From Argentina anserina (lineage: Eukaryota > Streptophyta > Magnoliopsida > Rosales > Rosaceae): DNA of 64,000 nucleotides. Positions 10,964 to 23,093 of this stretch are shown here, piece after piece. The notes beneath the pieces were generated by a model. The model saw only the letters and a program-made list of their open reading frames with translations. It was not told the DNA's origin and did not search any database. The position numbers and the translations under genes were made by a program. The DNA is taken from assembly GCF_933775445.1 (NCBI RefSeq), contig NC_065874.1, positions 28,590,501-28,654,500 of the forward strand, written 5' to 3'. Position 1 is the stretch's first letter. Each line of letters starts with the position of its first letter.

Positions 10964-13270
10964 TTTTTCACAGAACAGTTTGCATGAAATTTGTGAGCTG
11001 CAAAATCCAAGTGGGATTAGGTAGAGGGTATGAGAGGAAAATGTGAAATAAAATCAAGGACCCTAAAATCAAACAGAGGTGAACAGAAATGGGGGTGTCT
11101 GTGAGAGAGGACTCTTTGGGTGTGAAACTGAGCGGAAGAGCTATTGACTTTCGTAAAAGCTGCGTTGTCGTTCACTGGTTATAACAAGGACACGCTCTGC
11201 TTGATTTTTAAGTTCATCTGATTTATTGGATCAGATTAGTTTCTTAAACACTATTTTATTTTATTTTTTGGTTACAATAGGGACCTAAAACGCTCATTTA
11301 TCTACAATTTCCGTGCATTAAGGAATGATGTATTGTATATGAAATTAGTGAGAGTTTTAAGGAAATCCATGAAATTTAGAATTTTAGATGTATTTAATCA
11401 AAATTTTAAAGTCATTATGAAATTCATGAGTTTGGGGTATTCAATCAAGACTTTTAAAATGAATAGAAGTTTGTAGGTATTCAAAATATCATTCATACTT
11501 ATGAAATTATAAACTCATGAAATCTTATAATAGACTTTTCAATGTTAATTATACATTATACAATCCATAAATTGTGTAGCCTCTAGACCATGGATTTTCA
11601 TGGACTTTCTTGTACCTTAGATTGTTTTTTGTATGTTATGTTCTTATCTTATATCGTTGTACTTACTAAAATCTCATTTTCATTTGTGGACAAATGTTCA
11701 ATGTTAACAATTAAACAATAACGACGAAAAAAATTCGTAAGAGAAAAATAATTAAATTTGAAGAGTTATCTTATTTTCATATAAATAATTGAGAGTAAGA
11801 TACACAACTAATAAATTTGATCAGAACGAAAATTATTTTGTAGAAAATTTTATTAGCATGTATTAATTTCTCTAAGCTTATAATTGACAAACACGGTCAA
11901 CGTGACTTAGACTTACCACATAAGATTAAGGCCTTTAGGACCAATAATTATTTTCCATGTGCGTTAATTAGTTAGCATACCTTATTTTCTTTACTAACAA
12001 AAATAATAGTTTAAATTTTTTACGAGTACTAAAAATTTTGTAGAAATTGATTAATATGAATTTTATAGATTTCATAAATCAATATAAATCTGTAAAAATC
12101 AGTAAAAATTTGTTGTTGAAATCAATAATTTTAATAATTCTATAGAAATCTGTTAACTTTTGAAAGAGTCCATGAATTTTTTTAAAAAATTATCAATTAA
12201 AATAAATCCACACAAATCTAAATATAATACTCCTAAATAAAATAAAAGTAGATATTTTTTATGGGGTTTGAGTTCATAATTGCAAAGGGTTTAGAAAGGA
12301 CGAAGATGGAGGTGAGTTTGTATTACGGATAAGACAAACAGGCACTTCAAAAGTGGGTCTTCATTATCTTCACCAAATTTAATGGAGGAAAAAAATATTT
12401 TCCTGAGCGGGTTAAATGTAAATAGTAATTTTAATAAAAAATAAATACTGTAAATAGTAATGCCCAAGTTGATGCTTCAGGAAAATGCATTTTCAGCAAA
12501 AGTGCTGTGCATAAAAACAAATTAAGGCTAGAGCTGCTTGAGTCGAGCAACTCAAAACTCCCTGATTCCAGCAGACATGATAAGAACAAAGATGGCTTCT
12601 ATCCCAAGAAAGAAGCTTAAAACCATAATGCCAACGAATACAAAATGTAGCACTCCATGAACAGATCATTATTAGAGCATTAACGCAATGAGGAAGTTAC
12701 CAAGCACCTTAGGGATATATAGTTGCCTCAATGCATTGCATCTTGCAAGGACGGCGGTGGCTACTGCCAAGTAAATGCTACACAATTTCATAACATAAAC
12801 CTGAAAACATTGTACATCACCTACTCGATGATTAATAAGAGCCGGTGGTGATATTTCACGTTTGGAACGGAAAAATTTTAAACCAAGATTCATGTCAGAT
12901 CGATGCCAGTCCCTCACAAGACTTGGAACGACCTCAACAGTAACCAAAAACAAAGTCCACAGTTCAACTTCAAACACAACAAGATCAAATTTTAAACAAA
13001 CACAACACACTTGGTGTTAACAAAGCAGAGAAAGCTATGCAGCAGGAACGATTTGTCACCAAATAGGCAATACTAATTGAATACAAAGCTGTTAAATGTT
13101 TTAACAATTACTAGACATTGAGAAGAGAAAAACAAAAAGAGATAAAGAAATTTAAGTGAGGAAGAAAATCAATGACATTCTACAGGGGCCAACGCTTGGT
13201 CAATTTAACACAATCCTCCGACACACCTGAGCAGAGTAATTGAGAAAACGTTTGGCTGCGGATCATAATT
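10964..13270. other. Intergenic, AT-rich
   Basis: The first 200 bases should hold the former TNL promoter. From about 11280 to 12240 the sequence is very AT-rich with many repeated ATGAAATT- and AAATCTGTAAAA-like words, probably an old non-autonomous DNA element whose ends I cannot fix. From 13190 to 13270 is the UBC7 3' UTR, which is duplicated at 4.85 kb. An open minus-strand stretch 13010-12672 (112 codons) shows no domain. Confidence 0.5.
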
Positions 13271-14767
13271 TCACAGCATCTCTTGTGACCTTCTCACACA
13301 ACGGCCTACCTTCTTCTTGAAATCATCTCTCCGATCTCTCCATTCCTTCTGCAACACACGACAAAATTAAATTATTCAAGGAACAAACATCTACTAATGA
13401 TATGCATCATAACCATAAGTTAGCTAAATTCCACAAAAACTTCCAGAACCAGAATCAGTACATATCCAGGAAAATTATAAGGTTTCAAATTGTCAAGTTA
13501 GACAAATTTGAACATAGCCATTGATGAATTAGCAGCACAGAGACTCCAAATTATTAATACAAAAGCGTTTTGCTAATGGCGCAACACTGCTAAACAATCA
13601 CTAGTGTAAAGTTTCTTTCAACATCCAGACGACTAGATTTAAGTACCACATTTTGTTGTTGCATCTTACAAATATGTGGTTATGGGTATAGATCTCCCAA
13701 AGAAATGCTTTGATTACGGCGCATCATTGCTAAACAATGATCAAGCAGTATAAATAGAAGCTTACCCTAATGAAAAGAATCAAGCAATCAGTTTATTTCT
13801 TTTATTGCAGTTTAAAAATAATGAGCAACTCGGTCATTCGGGTGTAGATTCATTCAGCCTACAATTTCCCAGCATGGGGCCTTGGACAAACCGGATATGT
13901 GCTTTTTGTTAAAACAGAAATAGCCACAGCATCATGTTGCACATAAAATAATGTAATACTTAGCATAACTCTAGACTACGTCTGAACAAGAAAATGTCAA
14001 GTGCAACTATTAAAATAAGGGTAAATTCCTTCTATGGTACCTGAGTTATGGCCAATTGGACACTGATACCTAATGTTTCAAATATGACAGTTTGGTACTT
14101 GAAATTAGGTTTTATAGAACATTTTGGTACTTATGTTGATTTTTTTTGTTAAATATGAGGGTAAAATTGACATTTACATATTATTTATCAAAATAAAAAT
14201 ACAAATAGAAATTTATGGGTTCAAGACTAATTTCTATCACCTTGGTCTTCATCATTTTGTATCGTTTGTGAGAAAATAAACATGAATCAAAAGTTTTAAT
14301 TGAAAGTGAAAGTGAAAAATTAGATTTTTATTTAGGAAATCTATAATTTGTGATTTAAATACCCACGAGAATGCTTTTGATTAATTAAATATAGTCTCGT
14401 GGAGTAGTTTTGTGAGACGATTAAATTTCATATATATAAAACTGATTTATGATATCAACATGAACAAAAAATATTAACTTAAATGTATAAAACGATTAAG
14501 ATTTGAGGATAATGAAAACATAAAACTCATGTTTTTCTTGAATTTTTGTAAATAATATACTTAAATGTCTACTTTACCCTCCTATTAGTCAACATAAGTA
14601 CCAAAGTGTCATATAAAACCTAACTCCAGGTACCAAACTGTCCTCTTTGAAACATTAGGTACCAAAGTGTCCAATGGTCATACCTCAGATACCATAGAAA
14701 GAATTTACCCTTAAAATAATTCTGTTAGTCAACATTTTAACATATTGACAAAATCATGAGTAGGTAC

Positions 14768-14803
<36 letters not shown>

Positions 14804-17076
14804 TCATTATATAACCCCACCTTCACTGTGGTCAGAGTAATATTCAAGATGAAGTGAAGGATAGACTTGGAAACAAAATGATTAGTGACAATACAGAAGG
14901 ACTACTTACAGCAGCTTCAACATTTGCAGGAGATTCATCATTCGGACTGGACAGCATTGATATTATACTCAAAACTATGCTTTCAACCTGCAAAACCCCC
15001 ATTTTTACATCAATAAGAGCAGTACTGGTTTTTTTTTTTTGTGGTTAAAATGTAAAAGGCAAGGTCACTAAACTTATACATGGTGTTAATTGTTTATCAA
15101 AGTAAAATACGAAAATGAGAAGCAATAACATAAACTACCAATTCTGCTGAAAAATTTTAACTGGAAGGTGAAATGTACTCAAAGTGACTAAGTACAGAAA
15201 CAGGCACGTGAGTACTAATCACTGACCATCCTCTGACAAAGCCCCATGGTTGGGACACCAATGCTTTCTCTTGAACATTAGGATTTAGGGTACACCTCAG
15301 AATGTTATACATAGGATTCAATGATCTTATGACTATATGGTGTACTTAAACAATCTACTAAAGCTCTGTAAAAGCTATTGTCATTGGATCATGAAGAAGA
15401 AAGTAGTGTAAGTGAAGCCACTATGGAGTAAGCACTTTATCACATCTTCTGTTTCCATTTTCATATATTTCTCTAGAGCATACAAAAAGGAAATCCGCTC
15501 AGTAACTTGTAATTTGTTTGGAATTCAAAATAAACCAACAATGCCCTCTGACAATATGTTATCCAGTTCAGACAAATTTGTATGGTTTGATACGTGTAAT
15601 CTGAATGGTCTATATTTAGTGTTATCACTTCTCATCAACTTTCAACATCATTAATGGGCGATGACAGAATATAATTTGTTTTAATAAAAAAATACGCTCA
15701 CATGTATCAGCTTTATAAGCTAGAAACTACTCAAGAGATTAGGTCATTTATTTTCTATGAAGAATAAAACGTCCTAGGTTTACATTTTAGTGATATAATT
15801 GACTATCTAATATATATGATCCTCAAATTGTTTTGTCATCCATTTTCTTAATATACTAGTATATGGACAATGCTAGTCCAAGGAATCAGAAGAATAGAAC
15901 ACAGTGGCAGCAGGTCAAGTAAAGCTCACAGATACAGAAGACAGTATTGTTTGTAAATCCATACCGTATGCACAGGTGTCCAACGCTCACTAGCAAGCTC
16001 ATAACCATTTGGATCATCACCGGGGGGATGAAGAATGGAAATGCAAACACGCCCATCAGGATAAACTTCAAACGAACAATAAACAAAATCACTACCCTCA
16101 TAACAAGCGAAACATATCAAATGAATAATATAACGAAAAGACACATGATAAAAGGAAGAGAAACTAACCATTGGGATGCCACAACTCTGAAGTAAACTTC
16201 ACTGTTGGAGGGCTGTTCGGGTAATTAGAAGGAAAGCTCATGATTGCGTTGAAAAATCCTCCCTCACTGCAATTACATAATATGTAAGGACTAATGTGAT
16301 AAGTAAACTTGATAATCACCAGGATATTCTCAAGTTACGAGGAAAATGAGACGAAAAGATTTCATGACCAAACCAACACCCACACCATTCAGATAGTAAA
16401 ACATCAAGATAAAGTTAACCAACCATCAGGATAGTGAGAATGTAAACTGAGCTCAATACATGACGAAAAATCACAAAGCCACTACTCAAGTACTTCATAT
16501 GCCGAAAAATAGTCAAAAACATAACCCGCCCTCCTATTGCCAAATTTAGCAATGCCATGCTGATTATGAAACTTTCTAATTTCAACTAACTCACTAAACT
16601 TCAAAAAAGCTCAATCAATTCAAACACTACGAATCAGCGCCACGACACCACAATCAAATTCAACAACTAATCAATTCCAATCACCAGAATACAAACAAAG
16701 CATCAAAGAAGCTCAAATCAGCCTCGATCCAATCGCAGCCACAACAACAGTAGATAATAACAGAATCAAATAACAAAAATTCAAAAGAAAAAGGACGTAC
16801 TAAAGCGTATCGGGAGGTCCAATAATTGTGACGCTCCACTCAAAAATATTGTTCTCATCGACCAGCCCCGCCGAGAACCCATCCACTGGATTCTTGCAAA
16901 GATCTACAGCAAATCAAAACCAAAAAAGAAAGAATCAGATTCGCCAGAAAACTCAATCCAATCCGATGACCTATATACAAAATCGATATGAATCTTCCAG
17001 AAGCCGATTGAATTGAGAGTTGCGGATTACCTTTGAGCTGCTTCTGGAGGAGAAGGCTTGCTTGAGAGGCCGCCAT
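13271..17076 (-). CDS. UBC7: Ubiquitin-conjugating enzyme E2, UBC7/UBE2G2 type
   Basis: Six exons on the minus strand join in frame: 17076-17031, 16903-16801, 16266-16169, 16065-15965, 14987-14910, 13348-13271, giving 167 residues. It transfers activated ubiquitin from E1, with an E3, to substrates; the UBC7/UBE2G group serves ER-associated degradation in yeast, animals and plants. The start [19 protein letters not shown] is family-typical. The core has [31 protein letters not shown] and [18 protein letters not shown], with catalytic cysteine at residue 90. After it comes [20 protein letters not shown], the acidic-loop insertion that marks the UBC7/UBE2G/Cdc34 group. The C-terminus ends RRSQEML. 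Length matches the Arabidopsis homologue. All junctions are GT/AG and no stop is present. A TATA-like box lies about 100 bases upstream, and a GA-rich leader precedes the ATG. The last intron hosts a MITE. Confidence 0.96.
14019..14710. mobile_element. MULE-type MITE in the last UBC7 intron
   Basis: A 692-bp element has long terminal inverted repeats of about 120 bp. The left end is GGGTAAATTCCTTCTATGG and the right end reads GGGTAAATTCTTTCTATGG on the minus strand, with similarity continuing through GGACAGTTTGGTAC. It is flanked by an exact 9-bp direct repeat TTAAAATAA (14010-14018 and 14711-14719), the duplication length of Mutator-like elements. The interior is AT-rich and non-coding. Confidence 0.88.
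14768..14801. repeat. (AT)n microsatellite
   Basis: A pure TA/AT run lies in the UBC7 intron between the MITE and exon 5. Confidence 0.9.
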
Positions 17077-17173
17077 GGATTAGAGAGAGAAGGAGAGAGA
17101 GCTGGCCTGAGAGCTCTAAAGGCGAGGAGAGAGAAAGCTCTAGAGAGAGAAAGCTCTAGAGAGAGAAAGAGAG

Positions 17174-17183
17174 ATTTATAAAG
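17174..17183 (-). promoter_or_regulatory. Putative TATA box of UBC7
   Basis: The minus strand reads CTTTATAAAT about 100 bases upstream of the ATG at 17076. The intervening leader is GA-rich (repeated AGAGAGAAAGCTCTAG). Inferred from motif and position only. Confidence 0.5.
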
Positions 17184-17471
17184 CCGACACCTTGTGTGTA
17201 TTTATACACGGAGAAGAAAATACTTCTGAATGTGGACTCGTCTGTATGGAGCTTTCAGTGCGGGAATGAATTGAGATCTCGATCTTCTGCATGCGTCTGT
17301 ACGAGAAGCACCAGGACAGGCGAGTAGACGTATGCCACGTCGGAAGAATGGTGGGGTCGGTCGACTTGATGAAAGATCTTTTCGGGATACGGATTTACCC
17401 CTGCGATCTAAGATATTTGAGGAATCATTGGTGGGTCCCATGGGAAATTAGAACGCGGTGACTGTGAGTGA
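17184..17471. other. UBC7 upstream region
   Basis: This should hold the proximal promoter of the minus-strand UBC7 gene. Short open frames are present but none is conserved. Confidence 0.4.
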
Positions 17472-17479
17472 CATTTTCC

Positions 17480-18147
17480 TGAATTAAACAAATAATACTG
17501 ACTAAACCGAACTGAAAATATGGTGCGGATAACTGAACCGAATAGATATTGTTTAAAAAATAAAGAAAATCGAACTGAAATCAGTTTAAATTGTTTGAAA
17601 ATAGTTTACGTAATCAAACCAACCGATTTAAAACCGAACCGACCGAATTTAATTTAATGATTTAAAAAATAATAAATAATGGATATTAGTACAAAAAATA
17701 ACAAAACATAACATAGAAGGTTGTCTAGTGCAGTTGGTAGAGCGCATGGTTATTATATTCTAGGTCAGGAGTTTGAATCCCAACAATGACATTTTGATGT
17801 TTTATTGAAAATATTTATCAAAATGAGAAAAATATAATCTTTACATAATTATTAATGAGAAGTGTGTGTGATGTAGTAATTTGTGGCATCATCTTTGGGT
17901 AGGAGTTTGAGTCCTACCTCTTGAAAAATTTAAAAAATTTACATATGAGGTGAGAACCGAAACCGAACTGAATTTCGGTTAAACCGATTATTTCGGTTCG
18001 GTAAATGGTTTGAGTTTTTAGAAAACCGATTAAAGTGGTTCGGTTTTGATTTGGACCCGAAATTCGGTTCGGTTTCGGTTCTCATCTCATATGTAAATTT
18101 TTTTAATTTTTTGGACCAAAAACTAAACCGATATATGCCCAACCCTA
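17480..18147. mobile_element. CGGTTCGG-rich hAT-like non-autonomous element
   Basis: The right end reads TAGGGTTGGGCATATATCGG on the minus strand, the terminus type shared with the hAT elements at 23.1, 25.7 and 40.6 kb. The segment is flanked by an exact 8-bp repeat CATTTTCC (17472-17479 and 18148-18155). The left terminus does not match the right one. The interior has CGGTTCGGTTT and AACCGAAC arrays in opposite directions and a strong palindrome between about 17930 and 18110. A tRNA-like segment sits in the middle. The left boundary rests on the TSD alone. Confidence 0.6.
17715..17795 (+). repeat. tRNA-like SINE head
   Basis: TGTCTAGTGCAGTTGGTAGAG resembles a tRNA D-arm and A box, and GTCAGGAGTTTGAATCCC resembles the T-arm B box about 35 bases later. 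The D-arm segment is intact-looking, but there is no full cloverleaf acceptor pairing, so I call a SINE head, not a tRNA gene. A second B-box-like word (GTAGGAGTTTGAGTCCTACC) is at 17898-17918. Confidence 0.5.
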
Positions 18148-18159
18148 CATTTTCCCTCC

Positions 18160-19595
18160 TTTCAAGTGGTAAAAAAAAAGTTAACTTGTCACTTTATTTT
18201 CAATAAAGAACTCAGCTTTCTCTTCTTTTTTATTGATGAGTCGGTAAATCTTGATTAATAATGATACGAGTGTAAATCTTGATTATAAGGATTTGAAATA
18301 ATATAAGAAGTTTCTAAAACAAGTTTTTAACCGAGCATCAACAAATAAATAGTGCTTTAGTGACTACTTCACTTTCTTTAATATAGCAGTGACATAATGA
18401 AAATATAACTCCTTTACTCGAAACTAACACATTATATTACTGCCAACAAATAAAAATGAGTTTTTTTTACTGGGGTCTGAGCTTGCCAAAAGAAACCCCC
18501 ATGTCCTGGTTTTCTCTCTACTGTTTTAAGAGTCGGGGGCAGTCATCCTTGCCCTTCTTGGGCGCTTTTTCCTGGAGTTCTTCTCTGATCAGAGGCTCTT
18601 GTCTCTTTGCTTCCTTTCTCAGCTTTCCCTTCATGCTGTTTGTCTCCCTGTTTCATTTCTTCTCTTTCTTGTTCTTCTCAAGCCTGAGTTTCCAAGCCCC
18701 CTTCCTTTTTTCAACCCATATTTTTCATCCTGATGCATCCTCAGTTCCTCACTATTTCAATTTCAAGTTTCTTCACAGCTAAGGTGCATAATCTCCTCAA
18801 CCATCGAACTTAAAATTAGGGAAGGACCGTCTGTTTGCAGTGGTGTATCGTGTTTCTTACAAAGGCACTTCAACTTTTTAGCTAGTGTTTTTCTCGATAT
18901 ACTTTTTTTTTCTTTTCTCTTTGCTGACTATGTTTCCAGGCAAGAACTTGCCTAGGTTTCGGCTTCGGTTAGTTGAGAGTGTTGATTTCATTCTTGCTCT
19001 TGGAGTTTGGATTGTGAAGGCATCTCTTCAGTTTGATTATGATCGGCTCAAGCTTTCATGCGAGTGGGTGATTTGGTTTTCTCTCCAGGTTCATGTTGGA
19101 GAGCTTGGTGACATCTTTGTGTTACCTGGAGGACCGGCAACTTTTGGAGGTCACGGCGAGAGTTTCTGGCTTTTCCATATCAGTGGATTTCCATATGGGA
19201 TTTCCTATGTGCGAGGGTTTCCTCCTTTATTGAGCTTCTATTTCTTTTACTTGAGTTTTGTATACTGGTTTGGTGTATTGTTGGCCCATGAGGGCTTTGG
19301 GTGTAACTTTGTTTGTTTAAATAAAGGTTACACCGTGTTTAAATAAAGGTTCATCCAAGGCACTCAACAACTCCTCAATCATTTCAACAGATTCAGTTTT
19401 TATTATATTTATGCATATTTTAATATATATAAGGAGAGAAACTCGTGATAAAAATAAGAATGTTTGTGGTGAGATTCAAACCTTGATTATCCAAGGTACT
19501 TATCAAGTCTTTAGCCATTTTAACTAGTTATGTTTTCATCATTTTAATGCACACTTTGACATATATATACATCTAAAACTCTAAATACTTTCAAA
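18160..19595 (+). other. Unassigned region with two open frames
   Basis: Two plus-strand open frames, 18456-18782 (108 codons) and 18885-19346 (153 codons), are rich in Phe, Leu and Ser and follow pyrimidine-rich DNA. I recognise no domain. The second ends in TTTGTTTAAATAAAGGTTACACC, which is partly repeated at once, like the 3' end of a transcript or retroposed copy. It could be a non-coding transcript, an uncharacterised element or chance. Confidence 0.3.
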
Positions 19596-19599
19596 TATA

Positions 19600-19755
19600 T
19601 AAATTAATTTTTTAATATATATATATATATTTTTAAAATAATATTTAATTAACGTGTCCACCACGTATCTGTGTCCAAAAATAATAATATATGCCGTGTC
19701 TACATATCGAATCGTGTCTAATATGGACATTCGTATCTGTGTCCGTGCTACTTAG
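19600..19755 (-). repeat. Dispersed GGACACG repeat, copy 1
   Basis: On the minus strand the sequence runs AGTAGCACGGACACAGATACG, then GGACACGTTAATTAAATAT and an AT-rich end. The same order appears on the plus strand at 23036-24005, so both are copies of one family in opposite orientation. A related fragment is near 24570-24650. Confidence 0.6.
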
Positions 19756-20639
19756 GGAATGCCTCAAAGCTTTTGTCATCTACTTGTTGTTTTCAATGGA
19801 GTCGAGAATAGTTATGCTCGTCGTCTACCAACACTAGGACCATATCCTACGCCTCCCCAAATGCACAACACCTAGCTGCTTGCCTCCGACTGTTGCTCCG
19901 TTGTAACGACCCCAAAATTTCGAGCTTAAAAACTCAAAATTTCAAAATCGTTAAACACCAAACAATCCCAACGAATCGAAATCATTTAAAATGCCACAGC
20001 GGATCATCTCTGAGTTCAAAATACAACTCAAATTATAATTCAATATTATAATAATGGAACTGCGTAATCCTCACAAGAAACTCACAAGATAGTCACACAA
20101 AATCCTCACACCAGCTGGAGATAAATAACTTCAAGTCCACTGAGCGGTACGTCAATTCCCACTAATCCACACCTGCAGAGTTATCCACTACACCATCGAA
20201 TTGGTGCACCGGGATTGTAAACACAAACCCGGTAAGCTTTACAGCTCGTATGAGTAAAATGAAAATATATAACTCGCATATCAATATATACGAAAATCCA
20301 GAAATCAAACAAATATAAATGCACTCATGAGTCAATGGACGGCCCATCTGGTTGTCCCAAAGAAATATGAAAAGAAGCGCTCATGAGAAATTAAGTAACC
20401 CTTCTGGTTACCCAAATGCATTTATAATACGGGTACCAAGAACGCTGGTACACATCTGTTACCCCTCTCGTAATACACCGCCGATATTGGATAGCCACCC
20501 GCTACCCAACATCCAAAACAATCTGAGTACCCATGAGCAGATAACCACCCGTTACCTCACATGCAGTACTAAGGCAGACAGACTAGAGCTCTAACTGTAT
20601 CGTAACTTTCGCCCGGCCAAAGGCTAGGTTCCGACTTGC

Positions 20640-20850
20640 CAAACACGTACAATAATCTCACATCATATTGTACCAATCACGTCCGAAGACAAATCAACAT
20701 TTTAACAATCTCAATGTTAAAAATCACGTACAATAATCTCACATCATATTGTACCAAAAATCATGTCCGAAGACAAATCAACATTTTAACAATCTCAATG
20801 TTAAAATCACGTACAATAATCTCACATCATATTGTACAAATCAAAATCAC
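20640..20850. repeat. Tandem repeat in the solo LTR (CACGTACAATAATCTCACATC units)
   Basis: About three units contain CACGTACAATAATCTCACAT, ATTGTAC, CGTCCGAAGACAAATC and a CATTTTAACA/TGTTAAAA palindromic pair. A diverged fourth unit is at 21115-21160. Confidence 0.8.
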
Positions 20851-21004
20851 ATGCTCGATATATAAATCTCGTCATCGAAATGACATAAATCACGATAAAA
20901 TCATAACAGTATATTATATAGCAAATTATATATATATGTACATATTTACCATTTATACAATATATATATAATCCATTATATCATATACATGTCATATTTC
21001 ATAA

Positions 21005-21092
21005 ACACGTCCGAAGACAAAAACTCGTCCGAAGACAAAAACTCGTCCGAAGACAAAACTCATTCGAAAACAAAACTCGTCCGAAGACAAAA
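21005..21092. repeat. CTCGTCCGAAGACAAAA tandem array
   Basis: Five consecutive 17-bp units of CTCGTCCGAAGACAAAA, with variants, lie inside the solo LTR. The reverse complement recurs at 63890-64000. Confidence 0.85.
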
Positions 21093-21544
21093 CGTTTTAA
21101 CAAACACCATGTTAAAACCACGTACAATAATCACACCTCATATTGTACAAATTAAATCACATGCTCAATATTTAATTCTCGTCATCGAAATGACAAATCC
21201 CAATGAATTTATAACAGTATATAATATAGCAAACTATATATATATATATGTACTTATTACCATTTATACAATATATATATAATCCACTATATCGTATACA
21301 TGTCGTAATTCAATATTAAAAACTCTTGAAAAATCTTGAATCTCCGCAAGGGTAGATTCATAAATATGTGAGATTTTACTCACCTTCTTTCCTGCGTGCA
21401 ACTTCCACGACCCTGAAAGTAATTTCCTCACTCGTTTCGTCATTCACCTAATAGCACGATAAATGCTTAGAAAATGATACTTAAAATATCAGGTGACGAG
21501 TTCAGCACAGCTAAATGTTGTTCATAAAACATTATTCACAGAAC

Positions 21545-21790
21545 ACTGTTCATGTTTACTAATCATTGTTTTTACTAAATCACTGTTCACATTTACTGTT
21601 TTACCAAAACACTGTTCAAGTTAATGTTTTACCACGACACTGTTCACATTTACTGTTACAGATCACTATTCACAGTTGCTGTTACATATCACTATTCACA
21701 GTTACTGTTACATATCACTATTCACAGTTACTGTTACAGATCGCTATTCATGCGGAGTTACTATTCACAGTTACTATTCATTCGGCGTTA
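21545..21790. repeat. TTACTGTTACATATCACTATTCACAG-type array
   Basis: About nine imperfect units with the core ACTGTTCACA or CTATTCACAGTTACTG lie inside the solo LTR and produce chance overlapping open frames. Confidence 0.75.
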
Positions 21791-22630
21791 CCGTTCACCG
21801 ACCGCCACCAATCATCACCAAATTTCACCACCACAACCTAAACAACATTTCCAACAACTTCTTAGTTGACACCAAGGTCTAAATCCGAGTCTAAACAGTC
21901 CAAACAACGAAGAACATGAAATCGGCATTATTCACATACCCTAGAAATTGAAATTTTGATTCGGGTACTTACACTTCGATTTGGCTCGATTCCTTTTGTG
22001 GGAATGTTGCTGGGACTGAAACAAGCAAAACCCCCCAAGAATCTCGAGCCATGGTGGCCGGAGGAGGCGGCGCCGCCACAGCAGTAACTTCCGGCGGTTG
22101 CTACACCGTGTGTGGTTGTCGCCGGAGTGCAAGGCATAGCCCAAAAGATGGAGCTCGTCGAGCCCGTCAGTTTGATAGGTGGCACGACACGAGGCGACGT
22201 CGGATGGTGGAGAAATCGGCCGGAGAAGTTTTTTGGGTCGGGTGAACAGTACCCGAGCTGATTTTTAGAAAAATCTGATTTTTAATCTCCTTTCCTTCCT
22301 TTTATACTATTTCCAAAATCAGAAACGAACTTCCGATGTTAATAACTTTCGCGTCCGACGTCCGATTTGAACGCGTGACGTGTCCACGAACTCGTATCGA
22401 TGAGCTCTACGACTTTCGTGAAGGAAGTTTTCGCAACCGAGCGACGGAATAAAAGTCGATCTATACGTTGCGGTAACATTACGTTTTCTAATTAAACGAT
22501 CCGCGAACGTTTTCGTTTTCGTTTCGAAATGTCGCAAACCTCCAATTGTCGTCTTGAATTAATTTCACAAGTTTAACACTTTGAAAATACTCGACATTTA
22601 ATTTCTAAAAATTCGGGTTATTACATCCGT

Positions 22631-23035
22631 ACTCAAGAGGTTGCTCTCATATTACACGCTGTCGCGGCGATCCTCCTCCTTCTCCTACCATTGCTGATAC
22701 CAAAATTGATAATTCTCAAGCATCATCTTCCCTGCATTAGTGCTTACTATGCCAAAAGTAATTGTTATAAATTAAAAAAAAAAGTATGCAAGGATTGATA
22801 GCTCGATCTGGCGATAGAGCTGTGTCCATGTGCTAATTTTAGTCTAGTGTTTTTCAATTATTGCATGCATGAATTTGTTATCTATTAGTATATGTGTTTT
22901 GGCGGCTACACAACATGTTAAGCAAGGATATTGAGTGATCAAAAGCTTAAGTGGTCAAATTTTATATGTATATCTCTCTTTCTCAAATTCGGTATTCGCA
23001 ATCCAACAATATTCTTTGAAAAATACTTATGGACT
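22631..23035. other. Unassigned sequence 3' of the solo LTR
   Basis: No gene or clear repeat is seen. The LTR interrupts sequence continuous with that before 19897. Confidence 0.4.
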
Positions 23036-23093
23036 AAGTAGCACAGACACAGACACGAGTGTTCGTATTGGACACAATACGATACGCGGACAC

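Larger units (their letters stand above)
19902..22625. repeat. Solo LTR (2.7 kb) of a Ty3/gypsy-type element
   Basis: The segment begins TGTAACGACCCC and ends GGGTTATTACA, the TG...CA and near-complementary ends usual in plant gypsy LTRs. It is flanked by an exact 5-bp repeat TCCGT (19897-19901 and 22626-22630). At 2724 bp with no gag-pol and no second LTR it is best read as a solo LTR left by LTR-LTR recombination. The interior holds three tandem arrays. A reverse-oriented partial copy occupies the last 400 bases of the window. The region 21900-22260 is GC-rich with chance open frames. Confidence 0.82.

Noticed and set aside
12672..13010. 112-codon minus frame upstream of the UBC7 3' end
   Set aside because: No recognisable domain, AT-rich surroundings and no splice link to UBC7; treated as chance.
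17718..17792. Possible tRNA gene
   Set aside because: The A and B boxes look right, but the acceptor arms do not pair and the segment sits inside a repeat, so a SINE head is the better reading.
20640..21092. CRISPR-like regular array
   Set aside because: Direct repeats without unique spacers in a plant LTR; these are satellite-type repeats.
20636..21282. Open frames of 97-111 codons
   Set aside because: They translate LTR tandem arrays and AT-rich DNA; no domain or codon bias supports them.
21928..22245. Short GC-rich frames at the end of the solo LTR
   Set aside because: They overlap on both strands with no domain and lie within TSD-bounded LTR sequence.
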